DNA from: Pedomonas sp051304405
GTDB lineage: Bacteria; Pseudomonadota; Alphaproteobacteria; Sphingomonadales; Sphingomonadaceae
Assembly: GCF_051304405.1 (NCBI RefSeq)
Contig: NZ_JBPPGG010000001.1
Location: 496,001-560,000 of the forward strand
Reading direction: 5' to 3'
Length of the DNA: 64,000 nucleotides
Position numbers and translations under genes: made by a program. A model generated the notes under the pieces. The model did no database searches. It had not been told where the DNA came from and saw only the letters and a program-made list of their open reading frames with translations. Shown in pieces: positions 35,813 through 45,713 of this stretch (position 1 is the first letter of the stretch; each line of letters starts with the position of its first letter).

Positions 35813-36352
35813 TCAGCGCGCGCGTTTCTGGGCGCCTGGCTCTTCCGCGCAGCGCTCCTTCGCCTTCTGGATCTGCTTGACCGTCTCGCCCGGAATATGG
35901 AGCCGGGTCGCGCGCAGCCCTTCGGCGAAGATCTGCCGGTCCTCCGGGCTCAGGCGCCCGGCGGCCTTCAGCAGGGCGTCATGACGCCCGGCCTGCAACT
36001 TGAAGGACAGTTTGCGCTCGCGCATGAAGGCCGCCTCCAGCGCCTCGGCGTCCAGGTTGGGGGCGGCGATCAGCCGGAGGATATCCTCGCGGGTCTGCTT
36101 GAGCGCGTCGAGGATCTGCTGCTCCGCCGCGCTCTTGCGCACGGCGTCTTCCATGATCGCCCGCCCGGCGGGCGACATGGGCGCGATCACCTCCTGGAAC
36201 CGTGGCGGCCGGGGCACTTCGGGGCTCGACACCGGGCCCGACGGGGACGAAGGCGGCGTCAGCGCATGCACCGGGCCGGCCACGCCTGCCAGAACCAGAC
36301 CGGCAAGGGCCGCCAGATGCCGCTTGTTCGGACGCCAGGTCATCATACGCAT
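35813..36352 (-). CDS. Periplasmic heavy-metal-sensor-like (Spy/CnrX-type) protein
   Basis: 179 residues with a signal peptide (HLAALAGLVLAGVAGPVHA). The mature part is helical, with ALKQTREDILRLIAAPNLDAEALEAAFMRERKLSFKLQ and LSPEDRQIFAEGL, the hairpin pattern of the Metal_resist / Spy-CpxP group. It is the third gene of an ECF sigma - anti-sigma - periplasmic protein operon; its start overlaps the anti-sigma stop by one base (TGATG). By analogy with CnrYXH it may sense an envelope signal, but the metal is only an inference. Confidence 0.75.
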   Translation of the reverse strand: MRMMTWRPNKRHLAALAGLVLAGVAGPVHALTPPSSPSGPVSSPEVPRPPRFQEVIAPMSPAGRAIMEDAVRKSAAEQQILDALKQTREDILRLIAAPNLDAEALEAAFMRERKLSFKLQAGRHDALLKAAGRLSPEDRQIFAEGLRATRLHIPGETVKQIQKAKERCAEEPGAQKRAR

Positions 36353-36807
36353 CACAGCCAACCTTCCGATTGATCCGCCGAGAAGGCGAGCGCGATCATG
36401 GAGGCGTCCGGCGCCTCCACCTGCGCCTGCCGGCTCGTCTCGCCCGCCAGCAGGAGCAGGGCAACGATCCCCGCCGCCAGACCCACCGCGCCGCCGCTGG
36501 AGAGCCAGCGCTCCCGCCGCCGCATCGGCCGCACCCAGGCGGGCGGGAAAGCCGCTCCGCGCCAGCCGACCTCCTGAGCCGTCGCGCGGCTGGCCGTCAG
36601 CAGCGCCTCGATGGCGGAGTCCCGGGGCGCGGGCACGTCCCATGCCTTGAGCCAGTCATCCAGCACCGCCTCCCGCGCCGCCATGGCGCGAAGGCCGGGG
36701 TCCGCCTCCAGCGCCGCGCGCAGGGCCGTGCGTTCCCCGGCGGGCCAGCGGCCCGGAGCCGCCCCGCAGGACTGGAGAATGTCCGCCAGACGTTCGCGTG
36801 CGCTCAT
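36352..36807 (-). CDS. Putative membrane anti-sigma factor
   Basis: 151 residues with a cytoplasmic helical start (RERLADILQSCGAAPGRWPAGERTALRAAL), one membrane span (GGAVGLAAGIVALLLLAG, ~103-120) and a short periplasmic tail. No family was recognised by sequence. The role is inferred from topology and from the ATGA overlap with the ECF sigma gene just upstream, the usual layout for a sigma/anti-sigma pair. Confidence 0.65.
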   Translation of the reverse strand: MSARERLADILQSCGAAPGRWPAGERTALRAALEADPGLRAMAAREAVLDDWLKAWDVPAPRDSAIEALLTASRATAQEVGWRGAAFPPAWVRPMRRRERWLSSGGAVGLAAGIVALLLLAGETSRQAQVEAPDASMIALAFSADQSEGWL

Positions 36808-37376
36808 TCCGCCGCCTCCCGTGCCAGAAGACCAAGCGCACCGCGCAGCCCGGCCCGGCCGCGAGAGAGCAGCGATTCCACCGCCTTGACGTTCAGATCC
36901 ATCATGTCGGCCACCTCGGCCATACTCATACCCTCGCCATAGAAGAGGGCAAGAGCAGCCCTCTGCCGGGGTGGCAGCGTCTCCATCGCCGCCATCAGGC
37001 GTCTCCTGCGGTCCGCATCCGCCGCGGCGTCCTCGGGCGTCGGCCCCTCATCCGCAGTCTCCGCGAGCGTCTCGATCGAGTCCACCGGACGCAGGGTCCG
37101 CCGCCGATCCAGACACTGGTTCACCACCACACGCACCAGCCACGACCTGAAGGCGCCGCGCTCGGGGACGAACCGGTCCGGCATGCGCCAGATCTTGAGG
37201 AACGCCTCCTGCACCGCATCTTCGGCCTCCTCCTGAAGGGTCAGGACGCGGCCGGCAATTCGCAGAGCCATGGGGTAGTGACGGCGGACCAGAACCTGGA
37301 AGGCGGTGTTGTCCCCGCCCCCGATCCGCTCCATGAGGAGCGTGTCGTCCAGCCCGTTTATGTCCGCCTCTTCCAT
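36804..37376 (-). CDS. ECF-type RNA polymerase sigma factor (RpoE-like)
   Basis: 190 residues. Region 2 reads FQVLVRRHYPMALRIAGRVLTLQEEAEDAVQEAFLKIWRMPDRF, region 4 reads METLPPRQRAALALFYGEGMSMAEVADMMDLNVKAVESLLSRGRAGLR. A Pro/Asp/Ala linker joins them. It should direct polymerase to an envelope-stress or metal regulon and probably its own operon. ATG 37376 has AAGAG upstream and keeps the family length; the frame stays open to 37544. The 164-base gap upstream shows no gene. Confidence 0.93.
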   Translation of the reverse strand: MEEADINGLDDTLLMERIGGGDNTAFQVLVRRHYPMALRIAGRVLTLQEEAEDAVQEAFLKIWRMPDRFVPERGAFRSWLVRVVVNQCLDRRRTLRPVDSIETLAETADEGPTPEDAAADADRRRRLMAAMETLPPRQRAALALFYGEGMSMAEVADMMDLNVKAVESLLSRGRAGLRGALGLLAREAAE

Positions 37377-37540
37377 GGGCTCTTTGTGACAGTACGTCGG
37401 CGGCGAGCGCAATCCTTCGCGCCGGCGTGCCGCCAGTGCGCGCGGCCAACAGAGAAGAACGCGCGATGAACCGCAGCCAGGCCGCAACGCGTGCGGCGAC
37501 CGACCCGCCAGACCGCATGCGGCGGGCTGAAGCCTTTGTC

Positions 37541-38512
37541 TCAAGTCACTGGTTTAAAAGAGGAACCTGCGGTCGATGCCGCCCGCGCTTGCGGCCCGGG
37601 CATCGCCTGCCTCCAGACCTCGGCGGCAATGACAATGCTCCGCGCATGGCGCCGGGCAATCACGCTGACATCCGCCCCATAGCCGCCGCCCATCACGGTG
37701 ACGAACGGGATCCCTGCCCCCAGGCAGCACCGCGCCACATACCGGTCGCGGGCGGCGAGCCCCTCGTCGGTGAGGGAGAGCCGCCCCAGCCGGTCCTCGG
37801 CGTGCACATCGACGCCCGCGTTGTAGAACACAAGCCGGGGCCGGTGCCGCTCCAGAATACGGGGCAGATGCGTCTCCAGCAGCGACAGGTAGTCCGCGTC
37901 CCCCATGCCGACCGGCAGGCCCACGTCCAGATCGCTTGCCATCTTCCGCACCGGGAAGTTGGCCTCGCAGTGCATGGAGAAAGTGAACACGCGCGGCTCG
38001 GCGGCGAACATGGCGGCGGTGCCGTCGCCCTGATGCACGTCCAGATCGACCACCAGGATGCGCTCGACCGCGCCTTCCGCCAGCAGCTGGCTGGCCGCGA
38101 CGCCCACGTCGTTGAGCACGCAGTAGCCCGAGCCGAAGCCGGGGTGGGCATGGTGGCTGCCGCCCGCCGCGTTGGAGGCGGCGCCCACCTCCAGCGCCCG
38201 CCGCGCCGCCGCCAGCGTGCCGCCCGAGGAATAGCGAGCACGGCGCAGCACCTGCTCCGTCACCGGAAAGCCGATGCGCTTCTCGATGGCCGGGTCCACG
38301 TCGAGCGCGAACAGCTGCGCCACATAGGCCACCTCGTGCGCCCGCTCCACCACCGCGCGCGGCACGGGTTCGGCGCTGTGAAACTCGGCAAAGTCATCGC
38401 TGCCGAGGCGCTTCAGCTCCTCGACCACCGCCGCGTACTTGGACATGGGGAACCGGTGCCCCGCCGGCAGCGAGGCCACATACCCGGGATGATGGAAGAT
38501 CGGATAGCGCAT
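37541..38512 (-). CDS. Histone deacetylase family (acetoin utilisation-like) deacetylase
   Basis: 323-residue arginase/deacetylase-fold protein. Motifs are PAGHRFPMSKY, the active-site SHHAHPGFGSGYCVLNDVGVA (His pair and the ND), the metal ligands LVVDLDVHQGDGTA, and VFYNAGVDVHAED. It removes acyl groups from lysines or small amines; the bacterial substrate is unknown. Ends close to the ECF operon on the same strand with a 164-base gap. Confidence 0.93.
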   Translation of the reverse strand: MRYPIFHHPGYVASLPAGHRFPMSKYAAVVEELKRLGSDDFAEFHSAEPVPRAVVERAHEVAYVAQLFALDVDPAIEKRIGFPVTEQVLRRARYSSGGTLAAARRALEVGAASNAAGGSHHAHPGFGSGYCVLNDVGVAASQLLAEGAVERILVVDLDVHQGDGTAAMFAAEPRVFTFSMHCEANFPVRKMASDLDVGLPVGMGDADYLSLLETHLPRILERHRPRLVFYNAGVDVHAEDRLGRLSLTDEGLAARDRYVARCCLGAGIPFVTVMGGGYGADVSVIARRHARSIVIAAEVWRQAMPGPQARAASTAGSSFKPVT

Positions 38513-38654
38513 GGTCCGCCGCCACTATCGGCGCGGCCCGCCCCCGCGTCCAGCCCCCTGTGACAGGCGCATGGCATGACATGGAACGCACCCGCACAGT
38601 CCGCGCACGGAACCCCCTGCAAAAAGCCGGAAAACGGGCTAACAGGTTGGCATC

Positions 38655-40007
38655 ATGAGTTTACCGTCCTCCGCCTCCCGAACGCCGCGCCGCGCCATTC
38701 TCGCCATCGCCCTGCCCGCCATGGCGACCAATGCGGCAACCGGCCTGATCGGGCTTGTCGACACCTGGGTCATCGGGCAGGCGGCCAGCGCCGTGCTGCT
38801 GGCGGCAACCGGCATGGGCTCCTCCGCCTTTACGACCCTGCTCACCCTGTTCAACGTGCTGCGGATGGGCACCACGGGCCTTACCGCCCGCGCCCACGGG
38901 GCGGGCGACGACACCGAGCGGCGCGCCGTGCTCGCCCGCGGCCTCGCCGTGGCGGGCGCGCTGGGGCTGGCGCTGCTGCTCGCCAGGCCCCTGGTGCTCG
39001 GCCCGCTGCTGGACAGTTTCGGCGCGGACGAAGGCGTGCGCGCCGGTGCGCACCTGTACCTGTCCATCCGCTGGTGGGTCGCGCCCGCCGTGCTCCTCAA
39101 CATGGTGCTGACCGGCTGGCTGCTCGGCCTGCAACGGGCGCGCACCGTGCTCGCCATCGAGGTGGGCTACAACCTCATCAATGCCGCCCTCTCCGCCACA
39201 CTGGCGCTTGGCCTCGGCTGGGGCATCGCGGGCGTCGCCTGGGCCAGCCTGATCGCCGAGGTCGCCAAGCTCCTCGCCGCCCTCGCCTGCGTGCAGCCGC
39301 ACGCGGGGCTGGCGCGGGTCGGCCGGATCGCGCGGCAGGCCGCCACCTGGCGCGGCCCGGCGGTGGCGGCGCTGTTCGCCGTCAACCGCGACCTGCTGCT
39401 GCGCACCGCGCTGCTGATGGGCTGCATCTACATGCTCACCCGCACCGGCGCGCGGCTGGGCGAGGTTCCGCTGGCCGCCAACACGGTCATCCTCCAGTTC
39501 TTCCTGCTGGCGGCGCTGGTGCTCGACGGCTTCGAGGCCGCCGCCCAGACGCTGGGCGGCGCCGCCGTCGGCGGGCGGGACGGGCAGCGCTTCTCCGCCC
39601 TCGTGAAGGGCTGCTTCCAGGGTGCGGCCGTCGCCAGCCTCGGCATCGCCGCGATCTACACCTTCGGCGGCCCGGCCATCATCCGCGCCTTCGCCAAGGA
39701 CGCCGCCACCGCCGCCTACGCCAACCAGCATCTGGTGTGGGGCGTCCTCGCCCAGTTCTGCGGCTTCGCCAGCTTCGTGTTCGACGGGCTCTACATCGGC
39801 GCGGGCTGGACGCGCGCCATGCTGCTGACCATGGCCGGAGGGGCGGCCGCCTTCTTCTGCGGCGTGGCCCTGCTGGTGCCGTGGCTGGGCAATGACGGGC
39901 TGTGGCTCGCCTTCTGCCTGCTGATGCTCGCCCGCTGGATGGGCCAGTGGGCGCTCTACCCGCGCCTGTATCGCCGCACCTTCGCCGTGGAGGGAGACCG
40001 CCCGTGA
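38655..40007 (+). CDS. MATE family multidrug efflux protein (DinF-like)
   Basis: 450 residues, twelve predicted membrane spans in two halves. The first half has AILAIALPAMATNAATGLIGLVDTWVIGQ, the typical MATE opening, and the second FDGLYIGAGWTRAMLLTMAG. It exports organic cations or drugs with Na+ or H+. The stop overlaps the GTG of the esterase gene (GTGA), so the two form a unit. Confidence 0.93.
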   Translation: MSLPSSASRTPRRAILAIALPAMATNAATGLIGLVDTWVIGQAASAVLLAATGMGSSAFTTLLTLFNVLRMGTTGLTARAHGAGDDTERRAVLARGLAVAGALGLALLLARPLVLGPLLDSFGADEGVRAGAHLYLSIRWWVAPAVLLNMVLTGWLLGLQRARTVLAIEVGYNLINAALSATLALGLGWGIAGVAWASLIAEVAKLLAALACVQPHAGLARVGRIARQAATWRGPAVAALFAVNRDLLLRTALLMGCIYMLTRTGARLGEVPLAANTVILQFFLLAALVLDGFEAAAQTLGGAAVGGRDGQRFSALVKGCFQGAAVASLGIAAIYTFGGPAIIRAFAKDAATAAYANQHLVWGVLAQFCGFASFVFDGLYIGAGWTRAMLLTMAGGAAAFFCGVALLVPWLGNDGLWLAFCLLMLARWMGQWALYPRLYRRTFAVEGDRP

Positions 40008-40984
40008 CCATGCCCCCAGAGTCCATGCCCCCGGAGTCCATGCTTGAGGAAACCCGCGCCCTGCTCGAGCGTGTGCTGCTGCCGGATGCGCCCAAGCTCT
40101 CCAGCCTGCCGCCGGAGCGGGCCCGGCGCATGTTCCAAGGCGCGGCCGAACTGCTCGACCTGCCCGCCCCCGCGCTCGCCCGCGTCACGGATGTTACCAT
40201 CCCCGGCCCCGGCGGCATTCTTCCGCTGCGGCTCTACGATCCGCACGGGCAGGGTGCGGCAGGGCCGGTCGTGATGTTCTTCCACGGCGGCGGCTGGGTG
40301 TACGGGAACCTCGCCAGCCACCATCGCCTGTGCGCGGAGATCGCCCGCCAGACCGGCCTGCGCCTGGTGGCGGTGGACTATCGCCTCGCCCCCGAGCACC
40401 CCTTCCCCGCCGCGCTGGAGGACAGCCTCGCCGCCATCCGCTGGGCGGCCTCCGGCCCCGCCGCGCTGGAAGGCGGGGTCACCGGGCTCGTCCTCGCCGG
40501 GGACAGCGCGGGCGGCAACCTCGCCGCCGTAGCCTGCCAGCAGCTCTCCAGCCAGCAGCTCTCAGGCGCGCTTCCGGTGCCGCTTCTGGCCCAGTGCCTG
40601 TTCTACCCGGCAACGGACATCGCCAACCGCTATGCGTCCGCCGAGCAGTTCGCGCAGGGCTACATGCTGGATACGGAGGACCTTCAGTTCTTCACCCGCG
40701 CCTACCTGCCCCGGCGCGTCCTGCGGGCAGACCCGCGCGTCTCTCCCCTGCTGGCGGAGTCGCTGGCGGGGCTGCCGCCCGCGCTCGTCCTCACCTGCGG
40801 ACTCGACCCGCTGCGCGATCAGGGCCGGGCCTACGCGGCAAAGCTGGCGGAGGCGGGCGTGCCGGTGGTGCACGAGGAGGCAGCGGGGCAGGTGCACGGC
40901 TGCCTCGTCATGCGCAAGGCCCTGCCCTCGGCGCAGACGCAACTCACCCGCTGTCTCGACAGTCTTCGCCGGATGATCGACTAA
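40004..40984 (+). CDS. Alpha/beta hydrolase, hormone-sensitive-lipase-type esterase
   Basis: 326 residues. Oxyanion hole HGGGW in VVMFFHGGGWVYGNL (~100), nucleophile Ser in LVLAGDSAGGNLAAVA, acidic residue in CGLDPLRDQG, and His in GQVHGC. This is the bacterial HSL group hydrolysing short acyl esters. The start is a GTG at 40004 with GGAGGGAGA upstream. Two 15-bp tandem duplications are inside: MPPES-MPPES at residues 3-12, and QQLSS-QQLSG at 40538-40567. Confidence 0.92.
   Translation: MTMPPESMPPESMLEETRALLERVLLPDAPKLSSLPPERARRMFQGAAELLDLPAPALARVTDVTIPGPGGILPLRLYDPHGQGAAGPVVMFFHGGGWVYGNLASHHRLCAEIARQTGLRLVAVDYRLAPEHPFPAALEDSLAAIRWAASGPAALEGGVTGLVLAGDSAGGNLAAVACQQLSSQQLSGALPVPLLAQCLFYPATDIANRYASAEQFAQGYMLDTEDLQFFTRAYLPRRVLRADPRVSPLLAESLAGLPPALVLTCGLDPLRDQGRAYAAKLAEAGVPVVHEEAAGQVHGCLVMRKALPSAQTQLTRCLDSLRRMID
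40538..40567 (+). repeat. 15-bp tandem duplication inside the esterase gene
   Basis: CAGCAGCTCTCCAGC (40538-40552) is followed by CAGCAGCTCTCAGGC (40553-40567), giving QQLSS-QQLSG. A similar 15-bp doublet is at 40010-40039 at the start of the same gene. Confidence 0.85.
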
Positions 40985-41096
40985 GCGCCCGACATCTGCT
41001 TTACATCGGCTTTCCGGTCGGGCCGCGGGGCCATGCCTGCGCGTTCTCCGCCCCGGGGCACGTCCAGACTGCGTCCGTTTCAGGTTTGGGATTTCC

Positions 41097-41582
41097 ATGA
41101 CCATCAACATTTCAGACCTTCCCTACCGCCCCTGCGTCGGCGTCGTGCTGCTCAACCGGGAGAGGCTGGTGTTCGTCGCCCGCCGCATCGATACCGAGCA
41201 GGAGGCCTGGCAAATGCCCCAGGGCGGCATCGACGAGGGCGAGGACCCGGCAACCGCCGCCCTGCGCGAGCTGGAAGAGGAGATCGGCACCAACAAGGCC
41301 GAGATCATCGCCGAGTCGAAAGACTGGTTTCAGTACGACCTGCCGCCCGAGCTGGTGGGCAAGGTGTGGAAGGGCCGCTACCGGGGCCAGCGCCAGAAGT
41401 GGTTCGCCATGCGCTTCCTGGGGGAGGACGGCGACATCAACCTGGAAACCGAACACCCCGAATTCTGCGCCTGGCGCTGGGAATATCTGGAACGCCTGCC
41501 GAACCTGATCGTGCCGTTCAAGCGCAAGCTCTACCAGGACATCGTCCGCGAATTCGCCCACATCGCCAGGCCCGTGGCCTGA
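41097..41582 (+). CDS. rppH: RNA pyrophosphohydrolase
   Basis: 161-residue Nudix hydrolase removing pyrophosphate from mRNA 5' ends, which starts mRNA decay. Begins LPYRPCVGVVLLNRERLVFVARRID, with the Nudix box GGIDEGEDPATAALRELEEEIG (~42-64), the LP-x-KYRGQRQKWF-like WKGRYRGQRQKWFAMRF, and the tail VPFKRKLYQDIVREFAHI. Full length. It is followed by two blocks of 15-bp tandem repeats. Confidence 0.96.
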   Translation: MTINISDLPYRPCVGVVLLNRERLVFVARRIDTEQEAWQMPQGGIDEGEDPATAALRELEEEIGTNKAEIIAESKDWFQYDLPPELVGKVWKGRYRGQRQKWFAMRFLGEDGDINLETEHPEFCAWRWEYLERLPNLIVPFKRKLYQDIVREFAHIARPVA

Positions 41583-41600
41583 CGTCGCGCAGCCCGTCTC

Positions 41601-41660
41601 CTGAAGGGCGTCTGCCTGAAGCACGTCTGCCAGAAACACCTCTGCCAGAAACACCTCTGG
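41601..41660. repeat. 15-bp tandem repeat, four units, after rppH
   Basis: Units CTGAAGGGCGTCTGC, CTGAAGCACGTCTGC, CAGAAACACCTCTGC and CAGAAACACCTCTGG follow each other without gaps. The last two differ by one base. It starts 19 bases after the rppH stop. Confidence 0.92.
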
Positions 41661-41699
41661 CGGCCTGACTGACCCCCATCCGGGCGCCGGAGCAACGCC

Positions 41700-41759
41700 G
41701 GGGCATGGACTACCGGGACATGGGCCGCCGGGGCATGGGCCGCCGGGGCATGGGCCGCC
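41700..41759. repeat. 15-bp tandem repeat, four units, second array
   Basis: Units GGGGCATGGACTACC, GGGACATGGGCCGCC and two identical GGGGCATGGGCCGCC. Same period as the array 40 bases upstream but a different sequence. After it (41775-41865) the sequence becomes AT-rich (ATTTAAAGCAATTTATTTAG) and probably carries the promoter of the next gene. Confidence 0.92.
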
Positions 41760-41872
41760 GGCGCCTGTCCGTTCGCGCCCTGAAACAAATTTCGTCGCCC
41801 CACGCTATTTAAAGCAATTTATTTAGTTTATACTGGAAAGAGTCGAAGCGCGCACTCTGGGGCGAGGTCCTG

Positions 41873-42763
41873 ATGTCTGCCAACCGGATTCTTGCCGGCA
41901 TCTTTTATGGCTTGCTGCTTCTCGCCCTGCTCTCGCTCACGGCGACGGGCGGGATGTTCATCTCCTGGCAGAAGGACCGGAGCCGCCTGGGCGAAATCGC
42001 CCACAGTGTGGAATCCCGATCCGGCGACCTGCGCGAGACGCTCACCAATCTGACGCAATGGGTCTATTCCAATCAAGGATTCGAGAAAAACAGACGGTAT
42101 TTCCTGTGGAAGCGCCTTGAGGCGACCCCCATGCAGGTGGTGGAAGGCGGCGGCGACTGCGAGGACAAGTCCAAGCTGCTGACGGCCTTGCTGCGCGAGC
42201 TGTCCATCCCCGCCACCATGGCCATGCTCTACCATTGCGACGCGCAGTGCGAGCCCGTGCACACCGTCGTCCTCGCCAGGACGCCCGACGGCTGGACGCC
42301 CCTCGATTCGGTCTACAACATCACCTTCCCTGACCGGGACGGCCGCTTCCTTCCGGTTCAGCGGCTGATGGCGCAGCCGGAAATCCTCAACACGCGTCTG
42401 GACCAGCTTGCGGCGGAACGGGGCCCCGCGGACAAGATCAACCGGTACAAGCGCAACCTCGAGACCTACACCCACCTGACCACGTTCAATTGGGACAAGA
42501 ACGGCCTGACCCGGGCTGTCGCCTCCGCCATCCGCGCGATGGGGGGCGATCCCCGCGTGACACCCCGGCCCATGCTCCTTGAAGACTCCAAGGAGTTCTT
42601 CACAATCGCGGGGCTGGGCCTGACGGTCCTCCTCCTCGGCGCTGCTGTGCTGGTGGGCTGGGTCCGCCGCATCCTCAATCGCCGCGCCCTGGCGCGAAGG
42701 GCTCCGGCGGCGCCAGGGGGCGTCCCCGGCGCTGCTTATTCCGAATTGCCGCCGACGCCCTGA
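41873..42763 (+). CDS. Membrane-anchored transglutaminase-like protein
   Basis: 296 residues with a membrane span at each end (ILAGIFYGLLLLALLSLTATG and FFTIAGLGLTVLLLGAAVLVGWV). The middle has the transglutaminase-type triad pattern: Cys in GGGDCEDKSKLLTALLREL, His in EPVHTVVLA, Asp in PLDSVYN. The catalytic part would face the periplasm. It may act as a cysteine protease or amidase on envelope substrates; the target is unknown. ATG 41873 has GCGAGG upstream and an AT-rich promoter region. Confidence 0.8.
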   Translation: MSANRILAGIFYGLLLLALLSLTATGGMFISWQKDRSRLGEIAHSVESRSGDLRETLTNLTQWVYSNQGFEKNRRYFLWKRLEATPMQVVEGGGDCEDKSKLLTALLRELSIPATMAMLYHCDAQCEPVHTVVLARTPDGWTPLDSVYNITFPDRDGRFLPVQRLMAQPEILNTRLDQLAAERGPADKINRYKRNLETYTHLTTFNWDKNGLTRAVASAIRAMGGDPRVTPRPMLLEDSKEFFTIAGLGLTVLLLGAAVLVGWVRRILNRRALARRAPAAPGGVPGAAYSELPPTP

Positions 42764-42803
42764 GGCGCTGCGGAGAATCGGCCCGGAGGATCAGTACGCC
42801 CCC

Positions 42804-43628
42804 TCAGGCCGCCCGCGCCATGCTGGCGGACTTGGAGGAGATGACCCGCCACAGCAGCTTCGAGGCCAGCGTGTAGAGCCAGCCGTTTGACTTGAGGTCG
42901 GCGGCGCGCAGCACCATGCGCACGGCGTTGTCGATGTGCGGGCGGCGGTAGAGTTGCAGCGCGCGGCGCTGATACTCGCGGCCGTAGTTCATCGCCTTGA
43001 AGTCGGCGCTCCGGTCGCGCTGGAGCACGTTGGCGGCGAAGAAGGCGTAGCCCAGTTCCTCGTCCTCCGCCTCCTGCATACGGCCGAGCGCGATCCTGAG
43101 GCGCGACCAGGTAGAAAGGCGGGTGCGCTCCTGGTAGCGGCGGAAATGTTTGGCAAAGAGCTGGTAGTGGAAGAACTCGTCCGAGGCGATGCGCCCGGCG
43201 ATGGCCTTCAGCACCGGCTCGTCGGTGGCGTCGCGGATGGCGGAATAGAAGGACGACGTGCCCGTCTCCACCACCTGCCGGGCGATCAGCTCCCCGGCGC
43301 GGGAGCCGCGGATGGAGGTGGTGGTCTGGAGGTCCAGCGAATAGCCCGCGCGGAAGTCCGCCAGCGCCTGCCGGAAGGAGAAGCCGGGGTCCGCCATCTC
43401 GGCCCAGCGGCCCAGCGCCGCGCCGTGCTGTTCCTCCTCGACGCCCCACGTCTCGGCGGCGGCGACGAAGTCCGCGTCCTCGCGGAACACGTTGCGCAGG
43501 TAGACCACGTAATCGGCCGCGTTGGCTTCCACCAGGGCCGCTGTCTTGATGACGGCAAGAAGATCGGGATCGACCCGGGAGGGGTCGAACCTGTCCCAGG
43601 GAATATCGTCGAGGGTCCAGCGTGACAT
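42804..43628 (-). CDS. Ferritin-like di-iron domain protein
   Basis: 274 residues. Four metal-ligand helices can be read: LVEANAADYVVYL, WGVEEEQHGAALGRW (E-x-x-H), VVETGTSSFYSAIRD and IASDEFFHYQLF (DE-x-x-H). This fits a di-iron ferritin-like fold related to stearoyl-ACP-desaturase-type proteins. The substrate is unknown; oxygenase or desaturase activity is an inference. ATG 43628 has AAAGGAA six bases upstream. It lies downstream of atpC on the same strand, beyond a long hairpin. Confidence 0.82.
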   Translation of the reverse strand: MSRWTLDDIPWDRFDPSRVDPDLLAVIKTAALVEANAADYVVYLRNVFREDADFVAAAETWGVEEEQHGAALGRWAEMADPGFSFRQALADFRAGYSLDLQTTTSIRGSRAGELIARQVVETGTSSFYSAIRDATDEPVLKAIAGRIASDEFFHYQLFAKHFRRYQERTRLSTWSRLRIALGRMQEAEDEELGYAFFAANVLQRDRSADFKAMNYGREYQRRALQLYRRPHIDNAVRMVLRAADLKSNGWLYTLASKLLWRVISSKSASMARAA

Positions 43629-43695
43629 GGCTGTTCCTTTAGGGAAGATCACGGAAGTTTGACAAGAGGCCCGGACCGGGGGGCCGCAAACGGCC

Positions 43696-43729
43696 GCGGG
43701 GCGCGGCCCCTGTCGGAACCGCGCCCCGC
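43696..43729 (-). terminator. Long GC hairpin after atpC
   Basis: Perfect 11-base stem (minus strand GCGGGGCGCGG / CCGCGCCCCGC) with a 12-base loop, 29 bases beyond the atpC stop. No T-run follows, so it may be a 3' end-protecting stem of the atp mRNA rather than a full intrinsic terminator. Confidence 0.5.
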
Positions 43730-43758
43730 GTTTGATCCTTTACCCGGATGCCGCCGGA

Positions 43759-44166
43759 TCAGTGGCGGACAGCCGCCAGCTGGGCTTCCAGAATGGCGAG
43801 CTGGCGCTGCGCCTGAAGCCGCTCCTGGTCCGTCTTGGCCAGGTTCACGTCCTCGCGGGCATTGGCCACCTTGCGGGCCAGCTCCTCCGGGTTCAGCTCG
43901 GCAACCGGGATCGCCTGCTGGGCCAGGATGGTGAGGCCTTTCTCGTTCACCTCGGCGAAGCCGCCGTCGATGAACACGCGCTCGGGAGCCGCACCGGCAT
44001 CGGCGTGAATCTCGATGACGCCCGGGCGAATGGTGGCCATCAGCGGCGCGTGACCGGCCAGGACGCCGAAGTCGCCGTCCTCGCCCGGCACGACGACCAT
44101 CTCGACCTCGGCCGAGCTCAGCAGCCGCTCGGGGCTCACCAGTTCAAAGTGCAGTTTGTCAGCCAT
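43759..44166 (-). CDS. atpC: ATP synthase F1 epsilon subunit
   Basis: 135 residues. N-terminal beta sandwich: LHFELVSPERLLSSAEVEMVVVPGEDGDFGVLAGHAPLMATIRPG. C-terminal helical hairpin from about 90 (NPEELARKVANARED). Central-stalk and inhibitory subunit of F1. ATG 44166 has AGGTGAG just upstream. Last gene of atpHAGDC. Confidence 0.97.
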   Translation of the reverse strand: MADKLHFELVSPERLLSSAEVEMVVVPGEDGDFGVLAGHAPLMATIRPGVIEIHADAGAAPERVFIDGGFAEVNEKGLTILAQQAIPVAELNPEELARKVANAREDVNLAKTDQERLQAQRQLAILEAQLAAVRH

Positions 44167-44262
44167 GGGTCTCACCTGAAAGGAAGCCCGGCGCGAGGGC
44201 CGAGCTTCGCCATGGAAGGGCGCGGGCGCACCGGACGGGCCGGCGCCCCCGCGCTACCGTAC

Positions 44263-45687
<1,425 letters not shown>

Positions 45688-45713
45688 GGTCGGTCCTTCC
45701 TCGTGCAACCGTA

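Noticed and set aside
37377..37540. N-terminal extension of the ECF sigma factor
   Set aside because: The extra residues are Arg/Cys-rich without family resemblance, and the ATG at 37376 gives the normal length.
41531..41803. Minus-strand frame with pentapeptide-like repeats over the 15-bp arrays
   Set aside because: The pattern does not match the A(D/N)LxF pentapeptide family, there is no ribosome binding site, and the frame overlaps the rppH 3' end antisense; better explained as tandem repeats with a period divisible by three.
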